Origin: Gammaproteobacteria bacterium
GTDB taxonomy: Bacteria; Pseudomonadota; Gammaproteobacteria; Arenicellales; Poriferihabitantaceae
Length of the DNA: 64,000 nucleotides
Assembly: GCA_009842505.1 (NCBI GenBank)
Contig: VYFG01000089.1
Span: 16,800-80,799 of the forward strand
Direction: 5' to 3'
A program made the position numbers and the translations under genes. A model generated the notes under the pieces. That model was not told the origin of the DNA. It did no database searches and saw only the letters and a program-made list of their open reading frames with translations. Shown here piece after piece: positions 43,125-53,756 of the stretch (the stretch's first letter is position 1; each line of letters starts with the position of its first letter).

Positions 43125-44483
43125 CTACTTCACCACCAGGAACAGGGCCCGTCCGTCGCGCAGCAGGCGCATCAGGAGCACGCCGTCCGACCGCTCGACG
43201 ACATTCGACAGGTCGTCCACCGACTCGATCCGCCGCCGGTTGACCGAATAGATCACGTCGCCCGGGACGATGCCCGTGCGGGCCGCGGGACTGCCGGGCT
43301 CGATGCCGGTGACCCGGATGGCCTTCTCGCCGTCCTCGGAAGTCACCCCCTCGAAGGATGCGCCGGCAAAACGGCTGCCTTCCGGGGCCTTGCCCTGGAC
43401 ATTCGCGACCTTCCGCGGATCGTGGATGGTGACTTCCCGCTCGATCAGCCGGCCGCCCCGGTAGAAGGCCACGGTGCCCCTGTCACCCGTGCGCAGCAGT
43501 CCCACGGCGTTTCGGAGGTCGGCGCTGTCGAGGATCTCGGCGTTGTTGAAGCCGACGATGACATCACCCGACCGCATGCCGATTTCCTCCGCCGCGGAGC
43601 CGGGAACCACCTGCGAGACCACGGCGCCGCGCCTGCCCGGGATGCCGAAGGCTTCCGCCAGCCGGGGCGTGAGATCCTGCATGGCCACACCGAGGATGCC
43701 GCGCTGCACGTCGCCGTGCTCAAGAATCTGGGCCATCAGCGCGCCGGCCATGTCGACGGGTATGGAAAGGCCGATGCCGATGCTCCCACCCCCGCGGGAC
43801 AGGATCGCGGTGTTGATGCCGACCAGTTCCCCGCGGAGATTCACCAGCGCGCCCCCGGAGTTGCCTGGATTGATGGAGGCGTCGGTCTGGATGAAATCCT
43901 CGTAGCCCTCGATTCCGAGGCCGCTGCGACCGAGGGCGCTGACGATGCCGGAAGTCACGGTCTGGCTGAGCCCGAACGGGCTGCCGATGGCCACCACGAA
44001 ATCGCCCACGCGAAGTTCCGAGGACCTGCCGATGGCAATGGCCTGCAGGTTGTCTCCCCGCACCTGGATGACTGCGACGTCGCTGTCCTCATCGGAGCCC
44101 ACCAGGGTTGCCTCCATGGACCGGCCGTCGTTGGTGGTGACGGTGATCTCGTCGGCCCGGTCGATGACATGGTGGTTCGTGAGAATGTAGCCGTTGACGG
44201 CATCGACGATGACCCCGGAACCGAGGCTGCTGCCCTCCCGTTCACGCGGGCCGAGGAACCGGCGGAAGAACGGATCCTGCATCAAAGGGTGATCCGTGGT
44301 CCGGATCCGGGTAGTGGTGGAGATGTTCACCACCGCCGGGAGGACATTTTCCAGCATCGGCGCCAGGCTGGGCAGGGGCTCGCCATCCACCCGGGCGGGC
44401 AACAGGGCGTGGGCGGGGCCGGTCAGTCCGAGGAGGAAAAGAAGGCCGGCACCGAGAAGGGCGCGCGGGACTCTGGACAGCAT
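43125..44483 (-). CDS. degQ: DegP/DegQ-type periplasmic serine protease
   Basis: SLGSGVIVDAVNGYILTNHHVI, TDASINPGNSGGALVNLRGELVGINTAI, two PDZ regions. Confidence 0.94.
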   Translation of the reverse strand: MLSRVPRALLGAGLLFLLGLTGPAHALLPARVDGEPLPSLAPMLENVLPAVVNISTTTRIRTTDHPLMQDPFFRRFLGPREREGSSLGSGVIVDAVNGYILTNHHVIDRADEITVTTNDGRSMEATLVGSDEDSDVAVIQVRGDNLQAIAIGRSSELRVGDFVVAIGSPFGLSQTVTSGIVSALGRSGLGIEGYEDFIQTDASINPGNSGGALVNLRGELVGINTAILSRGGGSIGIGLSIPVDMAGALMAQILEHGDVQRGILGVAMQDLTPRLAEAFGIPGRRGAVVSQVVPGSAAEEIGMRSGDVIVGFNNAEILDSADLRNAVGLLRTGDRGTVAFYRGGRLIEREVTIHDPRKVANVQGKAPEGSRFAGASFEGVTSEDGEKAIRVTGIEPGSPAARTGIVPGDVIYSVNRRRIESVDDLSNVVERSDGVLLMRLLRDGRALFLVVK

Positions 44484-44896
44484 GGTTCCGTTCTGCAGGG
44501 ATGATTTACCCAATAAATCGGCACAAATTCGGGAAGTTAAACCCCCTTGTCGGAGATCGCCCATTCGGGACAGCCGGCCAGAATTTCCAGCTCCCTTCCT
44601 CCATGATCTTTCGAGATTGTGCCGCCCGGATCAAACCGGTGAGTCCATGCTCATCTGGTTCAGAAGCTTGAGGGACTATACAGATGATGCGACAGTGACA
44701 CCCTGCCGCCTTGGAGGACACGATCGAGGAGGTGGTTACATTCTCCTGTCAGTGAATCCGGCCACTGCGGACAACATGCCCCTGAATCCCCCCTGACGCT
44801 GTCGTCGGTAGCAGTGCACTGGGTGGCGGGCAAGGAGTGGTGGGCCATGGCGTATCATGATGTGTGGCCACCTGGAAGAGGATTTTTCAGAGTCGG

Positions 44897-46186
44897 CTAT
44901 GCCGTGTCGTACCAGTCAACGCTCTGAGCGAGCCGAGTGATTATGGGTTCTGCCTGGGCAAGCGCCGGGCCGGGGTCCGAACGGGATTCGCCATGCAGCA
45001 GATCGGCGATGCACGCCCCAAGTACTTCCATATCAGAGGGCGCAAGGCCGCGTGTCGTTACGGCCGAGACGCCCAGTCGCAACCCGGTCCATTTCGAAGG
45101 GCTTCGCGCATCGAACGGGACCGGGTTCTTGTTGGATGTGATGCCGGCCTTGGCCAGCACAGTCTCAGCCTGTTGGCCGAGAAGGCCCACCGATGCGAGA
45201 TCGAGCAGCACCATGTGGGTGTCGGTGCCGCCGCCTACGATCCCGATGCCGCGGTCCGCGAGCGTGGCGGCGAGCACGCGCGCGTTTTGCACGACTCGCT
45301 GCCCATAGACTCTGAACTCCGGGCGAAGGGCCTCGCCCAGGCACACTGCCTTGGCGGCTAGAACGTTGGGGTGAAGGCTTCCCTGGACACCGGGGAAGAC
45401 CGCGGATTGAAGGCGTTTTGCGAATTCGTCTGATTGCGCGAGGATGACGCCGCCCCGGGGCCCGCGCAAGGTTTTGGTTGTGGTGCAGGTAACGATGTCG
45501 GCATGAGGCAGGGGCGAGGGGTGCACGTCGGCAGCGACGAGCCCCGCAATGTGGGCCATGTCCACCAGTAACCGTGCTTCGACGGCTTCCGCGATCCGGG
45601 CCATGCGTTCGAAGTCGATGACACGCGGATAAGCCGACCCGCCGGCGATCAACAGCGCCGGACGCACCTCGCGGGCCCGGGTCTCGATCGCGTCGTAATC
45701 CAGCAGACCGCTCGCGCGGTCCACACCGTAGTGATGGGAGTCGAACCAGCGACCCGAGAGGTTTGCTCCAGCACCATGGCTGAGGTGTCCGCCAGCTGCC
45801 AGATCTAGACTCAGGATCCGGTCTCCGGGGCGTAGCAGCACGAAGAACACGGCCTGATTGGCCTGTGTGCCCGAGTGCGGCTGGACATTGGCATAGGTCG
45901 CACCAAAGAGCTCCTTCGTACGCTCGATGGCGAGGCGTTCCACGACGTCAACATACTCACCTCCGCCGTGGAAGCGATTTTCGGGATAACCTTCCAGCGT
46001 CTTGTTTCCGATCTCATGCCCGAGTGCCTCGAGCACCGCACGGCTCATGATGTTTTCCGATGCGATGAGCTCAATCTGCGCGTATTGGCGATCCGCCTCA
46101 CTGTCGAGCGCCGCACGAACCGGCGGATCGACCTCGGCCAGAGAGCGCGACAGATGGCTCGGGGGGGCGTTGTCAGGGCGCATCAT
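44897..46186 (-). CDS. glyA: Serine hydroxymethyltransferase
   Basis: QIELIASENIMSRAVLEALG, NKTLEGYPENRFHGGGEYVD, TCTTTKTLRGPRGGVIL (PLP lysine). Confidence 0.95.
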   Translation of the reverse strand: MMRPDNAPPSHLSRSLAEVDPPVRAALDSEADRQYAQIELIASENIMSRAVLEALGHEIGNKTLEGYPENRFHGGGEYVDVVERLAIERTKELFGATYANVQPHSGTQANQAVFFVLLRPGDRILSLDLAAGGHLSHGAGANLSGRWFDSHHYGVDRASGLLDYDAIETRAREVRPALLIAGGSAYPRVIDFERMARIAEAVEARLLVDMAHIAGLVAADVHPSPLPHADIVTCTTTKTLRGPRGGVILAQSDEFAKRLQSAVFPGVQGSLHPNVLAAKAVCLGEALRPEFRVYGQRVVQNARVLAATLADRGIGIVGGGTDTHMVLLDLASVGLLGQQAETVLAKAGITSNKNPVPFDARSPSKWTGLRLGVSAVTTRGLAPSDMEVLGACIADLLHGESRSDPGPALAQAEPIITRLAQSVDWYDTA

Positions 46187-46621
46187 CGTTCTCGCCCAAA
46201 CTCGAGCAGCACCCGTGGCATGAAAAGCCCCAGACCGGGCACATTGGTCACGGGCAAGACCACCGGAAGGTATATGAAAGTGTGTTCCATTGATGGGCAA
46301 TTGTCTGCTGTTGAATTAGGGAATGGTATTCTAACAAATTGATTTTACAGAGACTTTCCTTGTATTGGAATTTCGCTACAGTGATTTCGGGTTTCAATGG
46401 CCTCCACCTCCCGTGAGCGGTACAAGAAGGTGTCGAGGTCGACCTTGCCCCAGTGGGCGATTTCGAACCAGGCACATGGCCGATCATCGAGGGCACGAGG
46501 TCATGGCACCGCACGAGTAAGCGGTGTGCCTGGCGCCATGGTGTATGGGTTGCTGCGGACTGCGGAGCGAGGTCACGCCGTTCACCCTGGCGGGGTTGAC
46601 GCACCCGGGCAGGGTTCCCGC

Positions 46622-47515
46622 CTATGTTGCGAGAGAGCCGGCAGCTGACAGGACCGTTTCGGCAAACTGGGCCGGAGAGGGAACAATGGTCACATTGTTC
46701 TCCTTCAACATTTCGACCTTTTCCCGGGCACTCTCGCCGGCCGTGTTGACGATCGCCCCGGCGTGCCCCATGCGCCTGCCTTTCGGGGCCGTCAGGCCGG
46801 CGATATAACCGATCACGGGCTTGGACATGTTTTCCCGACAGAACTTCGCCGCCTCGATCTCCTGGGGTCCGCCGATCTCCCCGATCATGAGCACCACCCG
46901 GGTTTCGTTGTCCTGCTCGAACCGTTCGAGGTGATCCCTGAAGGAGCTGCCGTTGATCGGATCGCCGCCAATTCCGACCGAGGTGGACACCCCGGCCCCC
47001 ACCTGCTTGAGTTGATACGCCGCCTCGTATCCGAGAGTGCCTGAACGGCTGACGATGCCGATGCTGCCCGCCTTGTAGATGTGTCCCGGCATGATCCCCA
47101 GCATGGACTTTCCGGGACTGATGACACCCGCACAGTTCGGACCGATCAGCAGCATGCGCCGTTCCTTCTTGACCCGTCTCATGTAGCGCTTGACCCGCAG
47201 CATGTCCTGGGCCGGTATCCCGTCCGTGATGGCAACACAGAGCTGAATCCCGCCATCCACCGCCTCCATGATGCTGTCGGCCGCGAACGCGGGCGGCACG
47301 AAGATGATGCTTGCCTCGGCACCGGTTTCCGATACCGCGTCATGAACCGAGTTGAATACGGGTCGCTCAAGGTGTCTTGTGCCCCCTTTCCCGGGGGTCA
47401 CGCCGCCCACGATGTTCGACCCGTAATCGATCATTTCGGTGCTGTGGAAAGTGGCGATCTTCCCGGTGAACCCCTGGACCAGTATGGGCGTGTCCCGATT
47501 GATCAGTATCGCCAT
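46622..47515 (-). CDS. mtkB: Malate-CoA ligase (malate thiokinase) alpha subunit, SucD-like
   Basis: GFTGKIATFHSTEMIDYGSNIVGGVTPGKGG, GPNCAGVISPGKSMLGIMPG, GHAGAIV; malate assignment rests on the neighbouring malyl-CoA lyase. Confidence 0.82.
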   Translation of the reverse strand: MAILINRDTPILVQGFTGKIATFHSTEMIDYGSNIVGGVTPGKGGTRHLERPVFNSVHDAVSETGAEASIIFVPPAFAADSIMEAVDGGIQLCVAITDGIPAQDMLRVKRYMRRVKKERRMLLIGPNCAGVISPGKSMLGIMPGHIYKAGSIGIVSRSGTLGYEAAYQLKQVGAGVSTSVGIGGDPINGSSFRDHLERFEQDNETRVVLMIGEIGGPQEIEAAKFCRENMSKPVIGYIAGLTAPKGRRMGHAGAIVNTAGESAREKVEMLKENNVTIVPSPAQFAETVLSAAGSLAT

Positions 47516-48684
47516 CAGCCTTTCTCCGAAATGGATTCGACCGCCGCCTTGACTGCGCCGTCGAGGGTGTCGGTTGATTGGATCTGAAGGCCCGATTCAC
47601 GAATCATCCGCAGGCCTTCGTCCATGTTGGTGCCCGACAGGCGGACCACCACCGGAATCCCGGGCTCGAATCGTCTTACCGCCTCGATCACGCCTTCGGC
47701 GACCCAGTCGCAACGATTGATCCCGGCAAAAATGTTGACCAGGATTGCCTTCACCTTCGGGTCGGACAGAACCAGCCGGAATGCCTTTGCCACCCGGCTG
47801 GGTGAAGCCCCGCCGCCGATATCCATGAAATTTGCGGGTTCTCCTCCCCGGAGCTTGATGATGTCCATGGTGGCCATGGCCAACCCCGCGCCGTTGACGA
47901 TACAGCCGATGTTGCCTTCAAGCCCCACGTAGCTCAGTCCCCGGTCGGCCGCTTCCATCTCGTTCGGATCTTCCTGCGACTTGTCCCGGAACTCGGAAAT
48001 CATCGAGTGGCGGAACAGGGCGTTGTCATCGAATGTCATCTTGGCATCCAGGGCCAGGACCCCGCCTTCGGCGGTGACCGCCAGGGGATTGATTTCCAGC
48101 ATGGTCGCATCCAGGTCGCGAAATGCCCGGTAGGCGCGCAGAAAGATGTTTGCCGCCTGGCCGGTATCCTGTGCGTCGAACCCGATCTGGTAGGCCAGGC
48201 GCTTGGCTTGGAACATCTGCATTCCGACCGCGGGTTCGATTTCGGTCCGGATGATGGCATCCGGCCGGCTCTCCGCCAGTTCCTCGATGTCCATGCCGCC
48301 CTCCGCGGAACCGACGGCGACGATGCATTCGCGGCTCCGGTCCAGCACGAGGCCGAAATATTTCTCGCTCAGGATGTTGAATGCCGGCTCCACGTACAGC
48401 CGGTAAATGGGCTTTCCGGCCGGCCCCGTCTGGACGGTGACCAGCCTTCGCCCGAGCAGCGATTCGGACGCATCCCAGATCTCGTGGCTGTCACCGCACA
48501 CCTTGATCCCACCGGCCTTGCCCCGGCCGCCGGAATAGATCTGCGCCTTGACAACCCACCGGCTGCCCCCCAGTTCGCTGGCGCGGTACACCGCCTGTTC
48601 CGGACTGTAGGCCAGTCCGCCCGGAGGAATGTTCACGCCGAATTCGCCCAGCAGTTGCTTGGCCTGGTATTCATGTATTTCCAT
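47515..48684 (-). CDS. mtkA: Malate-CoA ligase (malate thiokinase) beta subunit, SucC-like
   Basis: [34 protein letters not shown]-grasp; [39 protein letters not shown]. Confidence 0.82.
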   Translation of the reverse strand: MEIHEYQAKQLLGEFGVNIPPGGLAYSPEQAVYRASELGGSRWVVKAQIYSGGRGKAGGIKVCGDSHEIWDASESLLGRRLVTVQTGPAGKPIYRLYVEPAFNILSEKYFGLVLDRSRECIVAVGSAEGGMDIEELAESRPDAIIRTEIEPAVGMQMFQAKRLAYQIGFDAQDTGQAANIFLRAYRAFRDLDATMLEINPLAVTAEGGVLALDAKMTFDDNALFRHSMISEFRDKSQEDPNEMEAADRGLSYVGLEGNIGCIVNGAGLAMATMDIIKLRGGEPANFMDIGGGASPSRVAKAFRLVLSDPKVKAILVNIFAGINRCDWVAEGVIEAVRRFEPGIPVVVRLSGTNMDEGLRMIRESGLQIQSTDTLDGAVKAAVESISEKG

Positions 48685-48698
48685 TTCCTTATCCCCCC

Positions 48699-49667
48699 TC
48701 AGCCGGATGTCCCCGACGCGCGCGCGGCAATGGCCATGTCCTGTTCCACGATGTTCCGCGCCATTCTGGCCGATGCCGCGTCGATCAGTTTTCCGTCCAG
48801 GGATGCCGCGCCCTTGCCGGCCTTTTCCGCTTCTTCCAGGGCTTCCAGGATCCCCCGCGCCCGCTCGACCTCGGCCTCGGGTGGGGACATGACCCGGTTG
48901 GCCAGCTCAATCTGAGAGGGATGGATCGCCCATTTTCCCTCGTAACCCATCGCGGCGACGCGTTTCGCCGCGGCGATGAATCCGTCCGGGTCGTTGTAAT
49001 CCCCGTAGGGCCCGTCGATCGCCCTCAGACCGTAGGACCTGCACGCAACCAGCATGCGCTGCAGGCTGGCATGCCACTGGTCTCCCGGATAATCCGGGTT
49101 CAGCCCCCCGATGACGACGGTTCTGGCACGGCAGCTCGCCGCATAATCCGCCACCCCGAAATGCAGTGCCTCAAGCCGGGACCCCGCCCGGCACGCGGAC
49201 CGTGCGATCGATTCGACGTTGGCCATGCCGAGCGACGTCTCGATCAGGCATTCCAGTCCGATCCGGCGTGATGCGCCCCGGGCCTGTTCGATCTGGGATA
49301 CCAGGCAGTCCACGACATAGATGTCCTCCGGAACCCCGACCTTGGGAATCAGGATCGTGTCAAGCCGATCCCCGGCCTGCTCGACAATATCGACGACATC
49401 ACGGTACATGTAATGGGTGTCAAGACCGTTGATCCGAACCGAAACCGTCTTGCCCTTCGCCCTCCAGTCAATGTCGTTCAGGGCGTCGATGATGTTGGTT
49501 CTTGCCTTCTCCTTGTCCGGCGGGGCCACGGCATCTTCGCAGTCCAGGAAAACATAATCGGCGTCGCTGTTGGCGGCTTTCTCGAACATCTCCGGACTCG
49601 AACCGGGTACGGCAAGTTCGCTGCGCTGCAGGCGGACGGTCAGGGGGGGAATCTCGAAGAAACTCAT
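48699..49667 (-). CDS. mcl: Malyl-CoA/beta-methylmalyl-CoA lyase (HpcH/HpaI-CitE family)
   Basis: [79 protein letters not shown]. Confidence 0.88.
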   Translation of the reverse strand: MSFFEIPPLTVRLQRSELAVPGSSPEMFEKAANSDADYVFLDCEDAVAPPDKEKARTNIIDALNDIDWRAKGKTVSVRINGLDTHYMYRDVVDIVEQAGDRLDTILIPKVGVPEDIYVVDCLVSQIEQARGASRRIGLECLIETSLGMANVESIARSACRAGSRLEALHFGVADYAASCRARTVVIGGLNPDYPGDQWHASLQRMLVACRSYGLRAIDGPYGDYNDPDGFIAAAKRVAAMGYEGKWAIHPSQIELANRVMSPPEAEVERARGILEALEEAEKAGKGAASLDGKLIDAASARMARNIVEQDMAIAARASGTSG

Positions 49668-50006
49668 CTGGGACCTCTCCCTCATATGCAACAGTGGGCA
49701 ACCTGCGGATATCGCAGAAAACACGGAAAAACGATAATTCCGAATGCTTATGCAACATATCAATAAGATTGATCATCGCCATGGAACGGCATCCTCTCCT
49801 TGCGGCAGTGAAGCCCGTCCGGCAACGAACGTTCCGGGCGGCACCAGACGGAGCGGATTGCGGAGGCCGCGAAACGGTCCGAAGCGGTCCGGCAGAAGGG
49901 CCGCCCCTGGCGGTTCGGCGACCTTGCGGCCATCAATTGAGTGAACGTACGGTAGACCCCAATGCCGCCGTGGATTCGTTGTTGGCAGTGCCCGGACCGC
50001 CTGTGA

Positions 50007-50630
50007 TCAGCCCCACCACATGCTGACGAAGCGGCCTACGGCCTGGCCGATCAGGTCCAGCCGGGCAATCTGCTGGATCCTGGGAGCCAGCAGGTCGAAC
50101 CGGGATTCGTCGATGAGGATGGGCCAGAGCATGCACGTATCCACCAGGCTGATGATCATGATGTCCCGCGGGTCGGGGATTTCATCGTTCATCAGTTCTC
50201 CGGCGATGCGCCGCCTGACGTCACGATACGGGGTGCCGTCTGCGGCCACGAGGTGGTGGCCGCCCATCACCAGCAGCCTGCCGAAACGGTCCCGCGACAC
50301 GATTCCCCGTTCCACCAGGCGGTCGTCGATCCGCGCGCGCACGGCCTCGTGATCGCGCGTGAACACATCCACCCAGTGGTCGATCGGGCGCCGTTCCTCG
50401 TCTTCCCTGATCCGGCCCAGCGCATGGTCGAGCGCGGGTTCTCCGGCCGGTTCCGGGTTCACGAGGAAGAGATGCTCGAGATCGGTGTCGATACGGTCGG
50501 CCAGGGCAAGGTCCATCAGCACGGCGCCGCTGATGGCGGCCCGGATGCGATGGCCCGGCAGCGCCACGCTCAGCCAGCCGGTCTCGTCGTCTAGCATCAG
50601 CAGCAGGATTTCCTCGCTGATCGTCAGCAT
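50007..50630 (-). CDS. GPP34 (Golgi phosphoprotein 3-like) family protein
   Basis: LTISEEILLLMLDDETGWLSVALPGHRIRAAISGAVLMDLALADRIDTD... Vps74/GPP34-like N-terminal pattern. Confidence 0.7.
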   Translation of the reverse strand: MLTISEEILLLMLDDETGWLSVALPGHRIRAAISGAVLMDLALADRIDTDLEHLFLVNPEPAGEPALDHALGRIREDEERRPIDHWVDVFTRDHEAVRARIDDRLVERGIVSRDRFGRLLVMGGHHLVAADGTPYRDVRRRIAGELMNDEIPDPRDIMIISLVDTCMLWPILIDESRFDLLAPRIQQIARLDLIGQAVGRFVSMWWG

Positions 50631-50749
50631 TTCAGCGGCAGGGCCATGGGCTGGGTGATTGGCGGAACAATGGCTGAATGGCAGGACACGGGCCCGGGGA
50701 TGCCGGCAGGGCAGTCGCGGTCACGCGGTCCGGTGCGGGCAGGGGCCGG

Positions 50750-51547
50750 TCAGGAGCCGAACTGGCGGATGATTGCCAGGCGCACGATGCCGAGGTCGTT
50801 CTCGATATCGTACGGGCATGGCCTGCGGGGCCCGTCCGGTCCGCAGCGGCCGTCGCCGGAGTGGTTCACTTGATGGCTGCTCCGGCCGAAATCCAGGTAC
50901 GAACCCTCCAGTCGCAGCAGCCAGTTGGCGGCCAGCGGGGCTTCGACGCCGATGCCGAAGACCCAGCCGGCTTCCACCGAACTGTCCCGGAAGGAGTCAT
51001 CCGGGTCTGCCCGTGTCGGCATGTCGGGTCCGAAGTCGATGTCGGTCACCGAACTGTCGATTCCGGCAAGCGCGAGCCCGCCGCCGGCAAATACGGTCGC
51101 CGGCCCGGCGGGATGCTCGATGCCGATGCGCGCGGTGGCGATCCAACGGAACTCGGACCTCACGGTCTCGTCCAGGCCCTCAGGATCGAGCAGGTTCGAG
51201 GTGGCCGTCCCGCCGCCGGACATGCCGTCGACCTCGATCCTGAGGGGCAGCCCGCCCCCCAGGAACTTCCAGCCGGCCAGCACGCCGCCGGCGAATCCGG
51301 ACCGGTCGTATTCCACCGACCAGCCGGGATTTCCCCAGTTCGCGAAACCCTCCACGTCGATGACCCGGTGGTCCGCCTGGCGGCTTCCCGCGAACACGCC
51401 CGCGTAGGGTTTCCCCCACCGAAGGGCGGCACCTTCGCCGCCGGCCCGGGCGGTGCCCGCGTGGGCGAGAAGCAGCAGGGCGGACATCACGAGGCCCGCG
51501 CACCACGACCGGGCAGCGTCCCTGCGGGGGGGATAATTCTTCTGCAT
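50750..51547 (-). CDS. Outer-membrane beta-barrel protein
   Basis: N-terminal signal; alternating amphipathic pattern (YAGVFAGSRQADHRV..., EAPLAANWLLRLEGSYLDFGRS...NDLGIVRLAIIRQFGS). Confidence 0.7.
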   Translation of the reverse strand: MQKNYPPRRDAARSWCAGLVMSALLLLAHAGTARAGGEGAALRWGKPYAGVFAGSRQADHRVIDVEGFANWGNPGWSVEYDRSGFAGGVLAGWKFLGGGLPLRIEVDGMSGGGTATSNLLDPEGLDETVRSEFRWIATARIGIEHPAGPATVFAGGGLALAGIDSSVTDIDFGPDMPTRADPDDSFRDSSVEAGWVFGIGVEAPLAANWLLRLEGSYLDFGRSSHQVNHSGDGRCGPDGPRRPCPYDIENDLGIVRLAIIRQFGS

Positions 51548-51639
51548 GTTCGGATAATCCGGATTTCAGTTCCGAGGCGATTGTACCGCCAAGCGGTTGT
51601 CGGGATGAATCCGGCGGAACGCAGGGGTGGCATGAGGGA

Positions 51640-52101
51640 ATGAACGATGTTCCAGCGCGTGAAAACCCCGGCAACCGGCCGATGAGCCGGGGCCGGTCAA
51701 CTTCCGGGGAACCGGGGACTCCTGCGGCCGGGACGGGCCGCCGGTTCTGCACTGCTGCCCTGCTCCTTGCGCTGTCGGTGGCTTCCTGTGCCGCCGCTCC
51801 CGCCGGCGGGAATCTCCCCGGCCCCGATACCCACTACGAGGACAGGGCCATGGGGGTGATTATCACGTTCGGGAAATGGCCCCCGGACGAGGAGGAAATC
51901 GCCCCGCTGCTGCGAACGCTTCACGGGGCGGGGCTCAGGGTAACCGATCGGTTCAAGCGGTTCCGGGTCTGGATTTTTTCGTGGGAGGAGCCCAGGGAAG
52001 GAAGCCGGGCGGAGGAACTTTGTGACGAACTTGCCCTGGACGGGCAGACCGCGTCCCTGTTCGAGAGCTGCGAGCCGGATTCCCTGCTGCATCCCGCTTA
52101 A
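51640..52101 (+). CDS. Small putative lipoprotein / secreted protein
   Basis: ALLLALSVASCAAAP lipobox-like segment; the true start may be downstream of 51640. Confidence 0.5.
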   Translation: MNDVPARENPGNRPMSRGRSTSGEPGTPAAGTGRRFCTAALLLALSVASCAAAPAGGNLPGPDTHYEDRAMGVIITFGKWPPDEEEIAPLLRTLHGAGLRVTDRFKRFRVWIFSWEEPREGSRAEELCDELALDGQTASLFESCEPDSLLHPA

Positions 52102-52132
52102 GGCGCCTCGGGTCTGGCGGCCTGTCGCCTTC

Positions 52133-53032
52133 CTACTGGACGAGCGGTCCCTCCGCGACGTCCAGGGAGATTCCGCGGATATCCGCCTTCCCGGCGAGAA
52201 TGGAGATGTACTGGGAAACCGCTTTCGACCACGCGGAGGCCTCAAGCCATGCCGCGATCCGGTCACTCACCATGTCGAAGGACAGGTCGTGTCCCTCGAT
52301 CCTCCGGTCCAGCGCGATCACGTGGAAGCCGAACCGGCTTTCCACCGGGGCCGGGGTAATGTCGCCCTCGCGCATGTCCGCCATGGCGGCTTCGAATTCG
52401 GCGACGGTGCTTCCGGGGGACAGTTGCCCCAGGTTGCCGCCCTGCTCGCACGAGGGGCAGTCGGAATGGTCGCGGGCCAGGTCCGGGAACAGCTCCGGCC
52501 GCTCGGCGAGGGTCCCGCAAAGCGCCTGGGCGCGCATCTTAGCCGCGCGCCGTCCGTCCTCATCCGACGCCGGCACGGCGATGAGGATGTGACGGGCTTC
52601 GAAGAGGGTGGGGGCGCGGAACTTGCCGGGATGGCGTTCATAGTAACGCCGGGATTCCTCCGGCGTCGCCGAGGGCACGGACACTTCCCGGTCGATCAGG
52701 GCCCGGATGGCGGCGTCGCGCTCAGTTTCGAGCCGGCCGGCATCGTCCCTCTCCGGCACGGCCGGGATGTCGAGGCGCCGGGTCTCCTGCCAGAGAAGTT
52801 CGCGGACCACCAGCGCCTCGGCGGCGGTCCGCAGGGCCTCGCCCGGATTTTCCGAGGGGTGGTTCTGCGCCTCCGCCAGGATTTCACGCTCGGGAACCGC
52901 GATCCCGTTGACTGAGATCTCCCCGAGTGCCGGAACAACCGCTCCGGCCGGGGCACCTGTGCCGGCATCCTTTCCGGTGGACGGGTCGCCCGCGGACCGG
53001 CCGGACGGGGGATTGACCAGGACCGAGACCAA
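52133..53032 (-). CDS. Parvulin-type peptidylprolyl isomerase (NifM/PpiC-like) linked to nar genes
   Basis: FEARHILIAVPASDEDGRRAAKMRAQALCGTL, CPSCEQGGNLGQLSPGSTVAEFEAAMADM, FGFHVIALDRRI. Confidence 0.88.
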   Translation of the reverse strand: MVSVLVNPPSGRSAGDPSTGKDAGTGAPAGAVVPALGEISVNGIAVPEREILAEAQNHPSENPGEALRTAAEALVVRELLWQETRRLDIPAVPERDDAGRLETERDAAIRALIDREVSVPSATPEESRRYYERHPGKFRAPTLFEARHILIAVPASDEDGRRAAKMRAQALCGTLAERPELFPDLARDHSDCPSCEQGGNLGQLSPGSTVAEFEAAMADMREGDITPAPVESRFGFHVIALDRRIEGHDLSFDMVSDRIAAWLEASAWSKAVSQYISILAGKADIRGISLDVAEGPLVQ

Positions 53033-53036
53033 TTTA

Positions 53037-53756
53037 TCAGCCTGCGGGAAGCCGCGTCGGGGTGGGGCGCTTGTTGCGCTCGCGCACCACCTGGTAGCCG
53101 GGCCGCCACAGGTACTGCACCGGCGCGCTCAGCATATGCACCAGCCGCGTGAACGGAAACAGGACCATGATCGTCAGCCCGAGGAACAGGTGCAGCTTGA
53201 ACACGGCGGCGGCACCAGCCACGTAGCCCGCAGCCGCGGTGTCGAACGTGAAGATTCCCTGAGCCCAGTTCATGAACTTCACCATCTCGTGCCCGTCGAG
53301 ATGCTGCATGGACACGGGGATCGTCAGCAGGCCGAGCAGGAGCTGCAGCCACAGCAGGATGATGATCAGGGTGTCGGTCATGCTCGAGGCGGCGCGCACG
53401 CGCGCATCGAACAGGCGGCGATGGACCAGGAGCGTCGCACCCACGATCGCCATGACGCCGGCAATGCCGCCCACGACGATCGCCAGCACCTGCTTCGCCC
53501 CGTGGCTGATCCCCAGCATGTCGAAAAAGGCGATGGGGGTGAGCAGCCCGATCAGGTGCCCGAAAAAGACGATGAGGACGCCGACATGGAACAGCACCGA
53601 TCCCCAGATCAGCTGCTTGCGGCGAAGCAGCTGTGACGACCCGGACCGCCAGGTATAGGGATCACGGTCGTATCGCACGATGGTGCCGACGATCATCACC
53701 ACAAGGGCGATATAGGGATAGATGCCGAATAGCAGCGTGTTCAGGAATTCAGACAT
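53037..53756 (-). CDS. narI: Respiratory nitrate reductase gamma subunit
   Basis: FLNTLLFGIYPYIALVVMIVGTIVRYDRDPYTWRSGSSQLLRRKQL, WGSVLFHVGVLIVFFGHLIGL. Confidence 0.95.
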   Translation of the reverse strand: MSEFLNTLLFGIYPYIALVVMIVGTIVRYDRDPYTWRSGSSQLLRRKQLIWGSVLFHVGVLIVFFGHLIGLLTPIAFFDMLGISHGAKQVLAIVVGGIAGVMAIVGATLLVHRRLFDARVRAASSMTDTLIIILLWLQLLLGLLTIPVSMQHLDGHEMVKFMNWAQGIFTFDTAAAGYVAGAAAVFKLHLFLGLTIMVLFPFTRLVHMLSAPVQYLWRPGYQVVRERNKRPTPTRLPAG

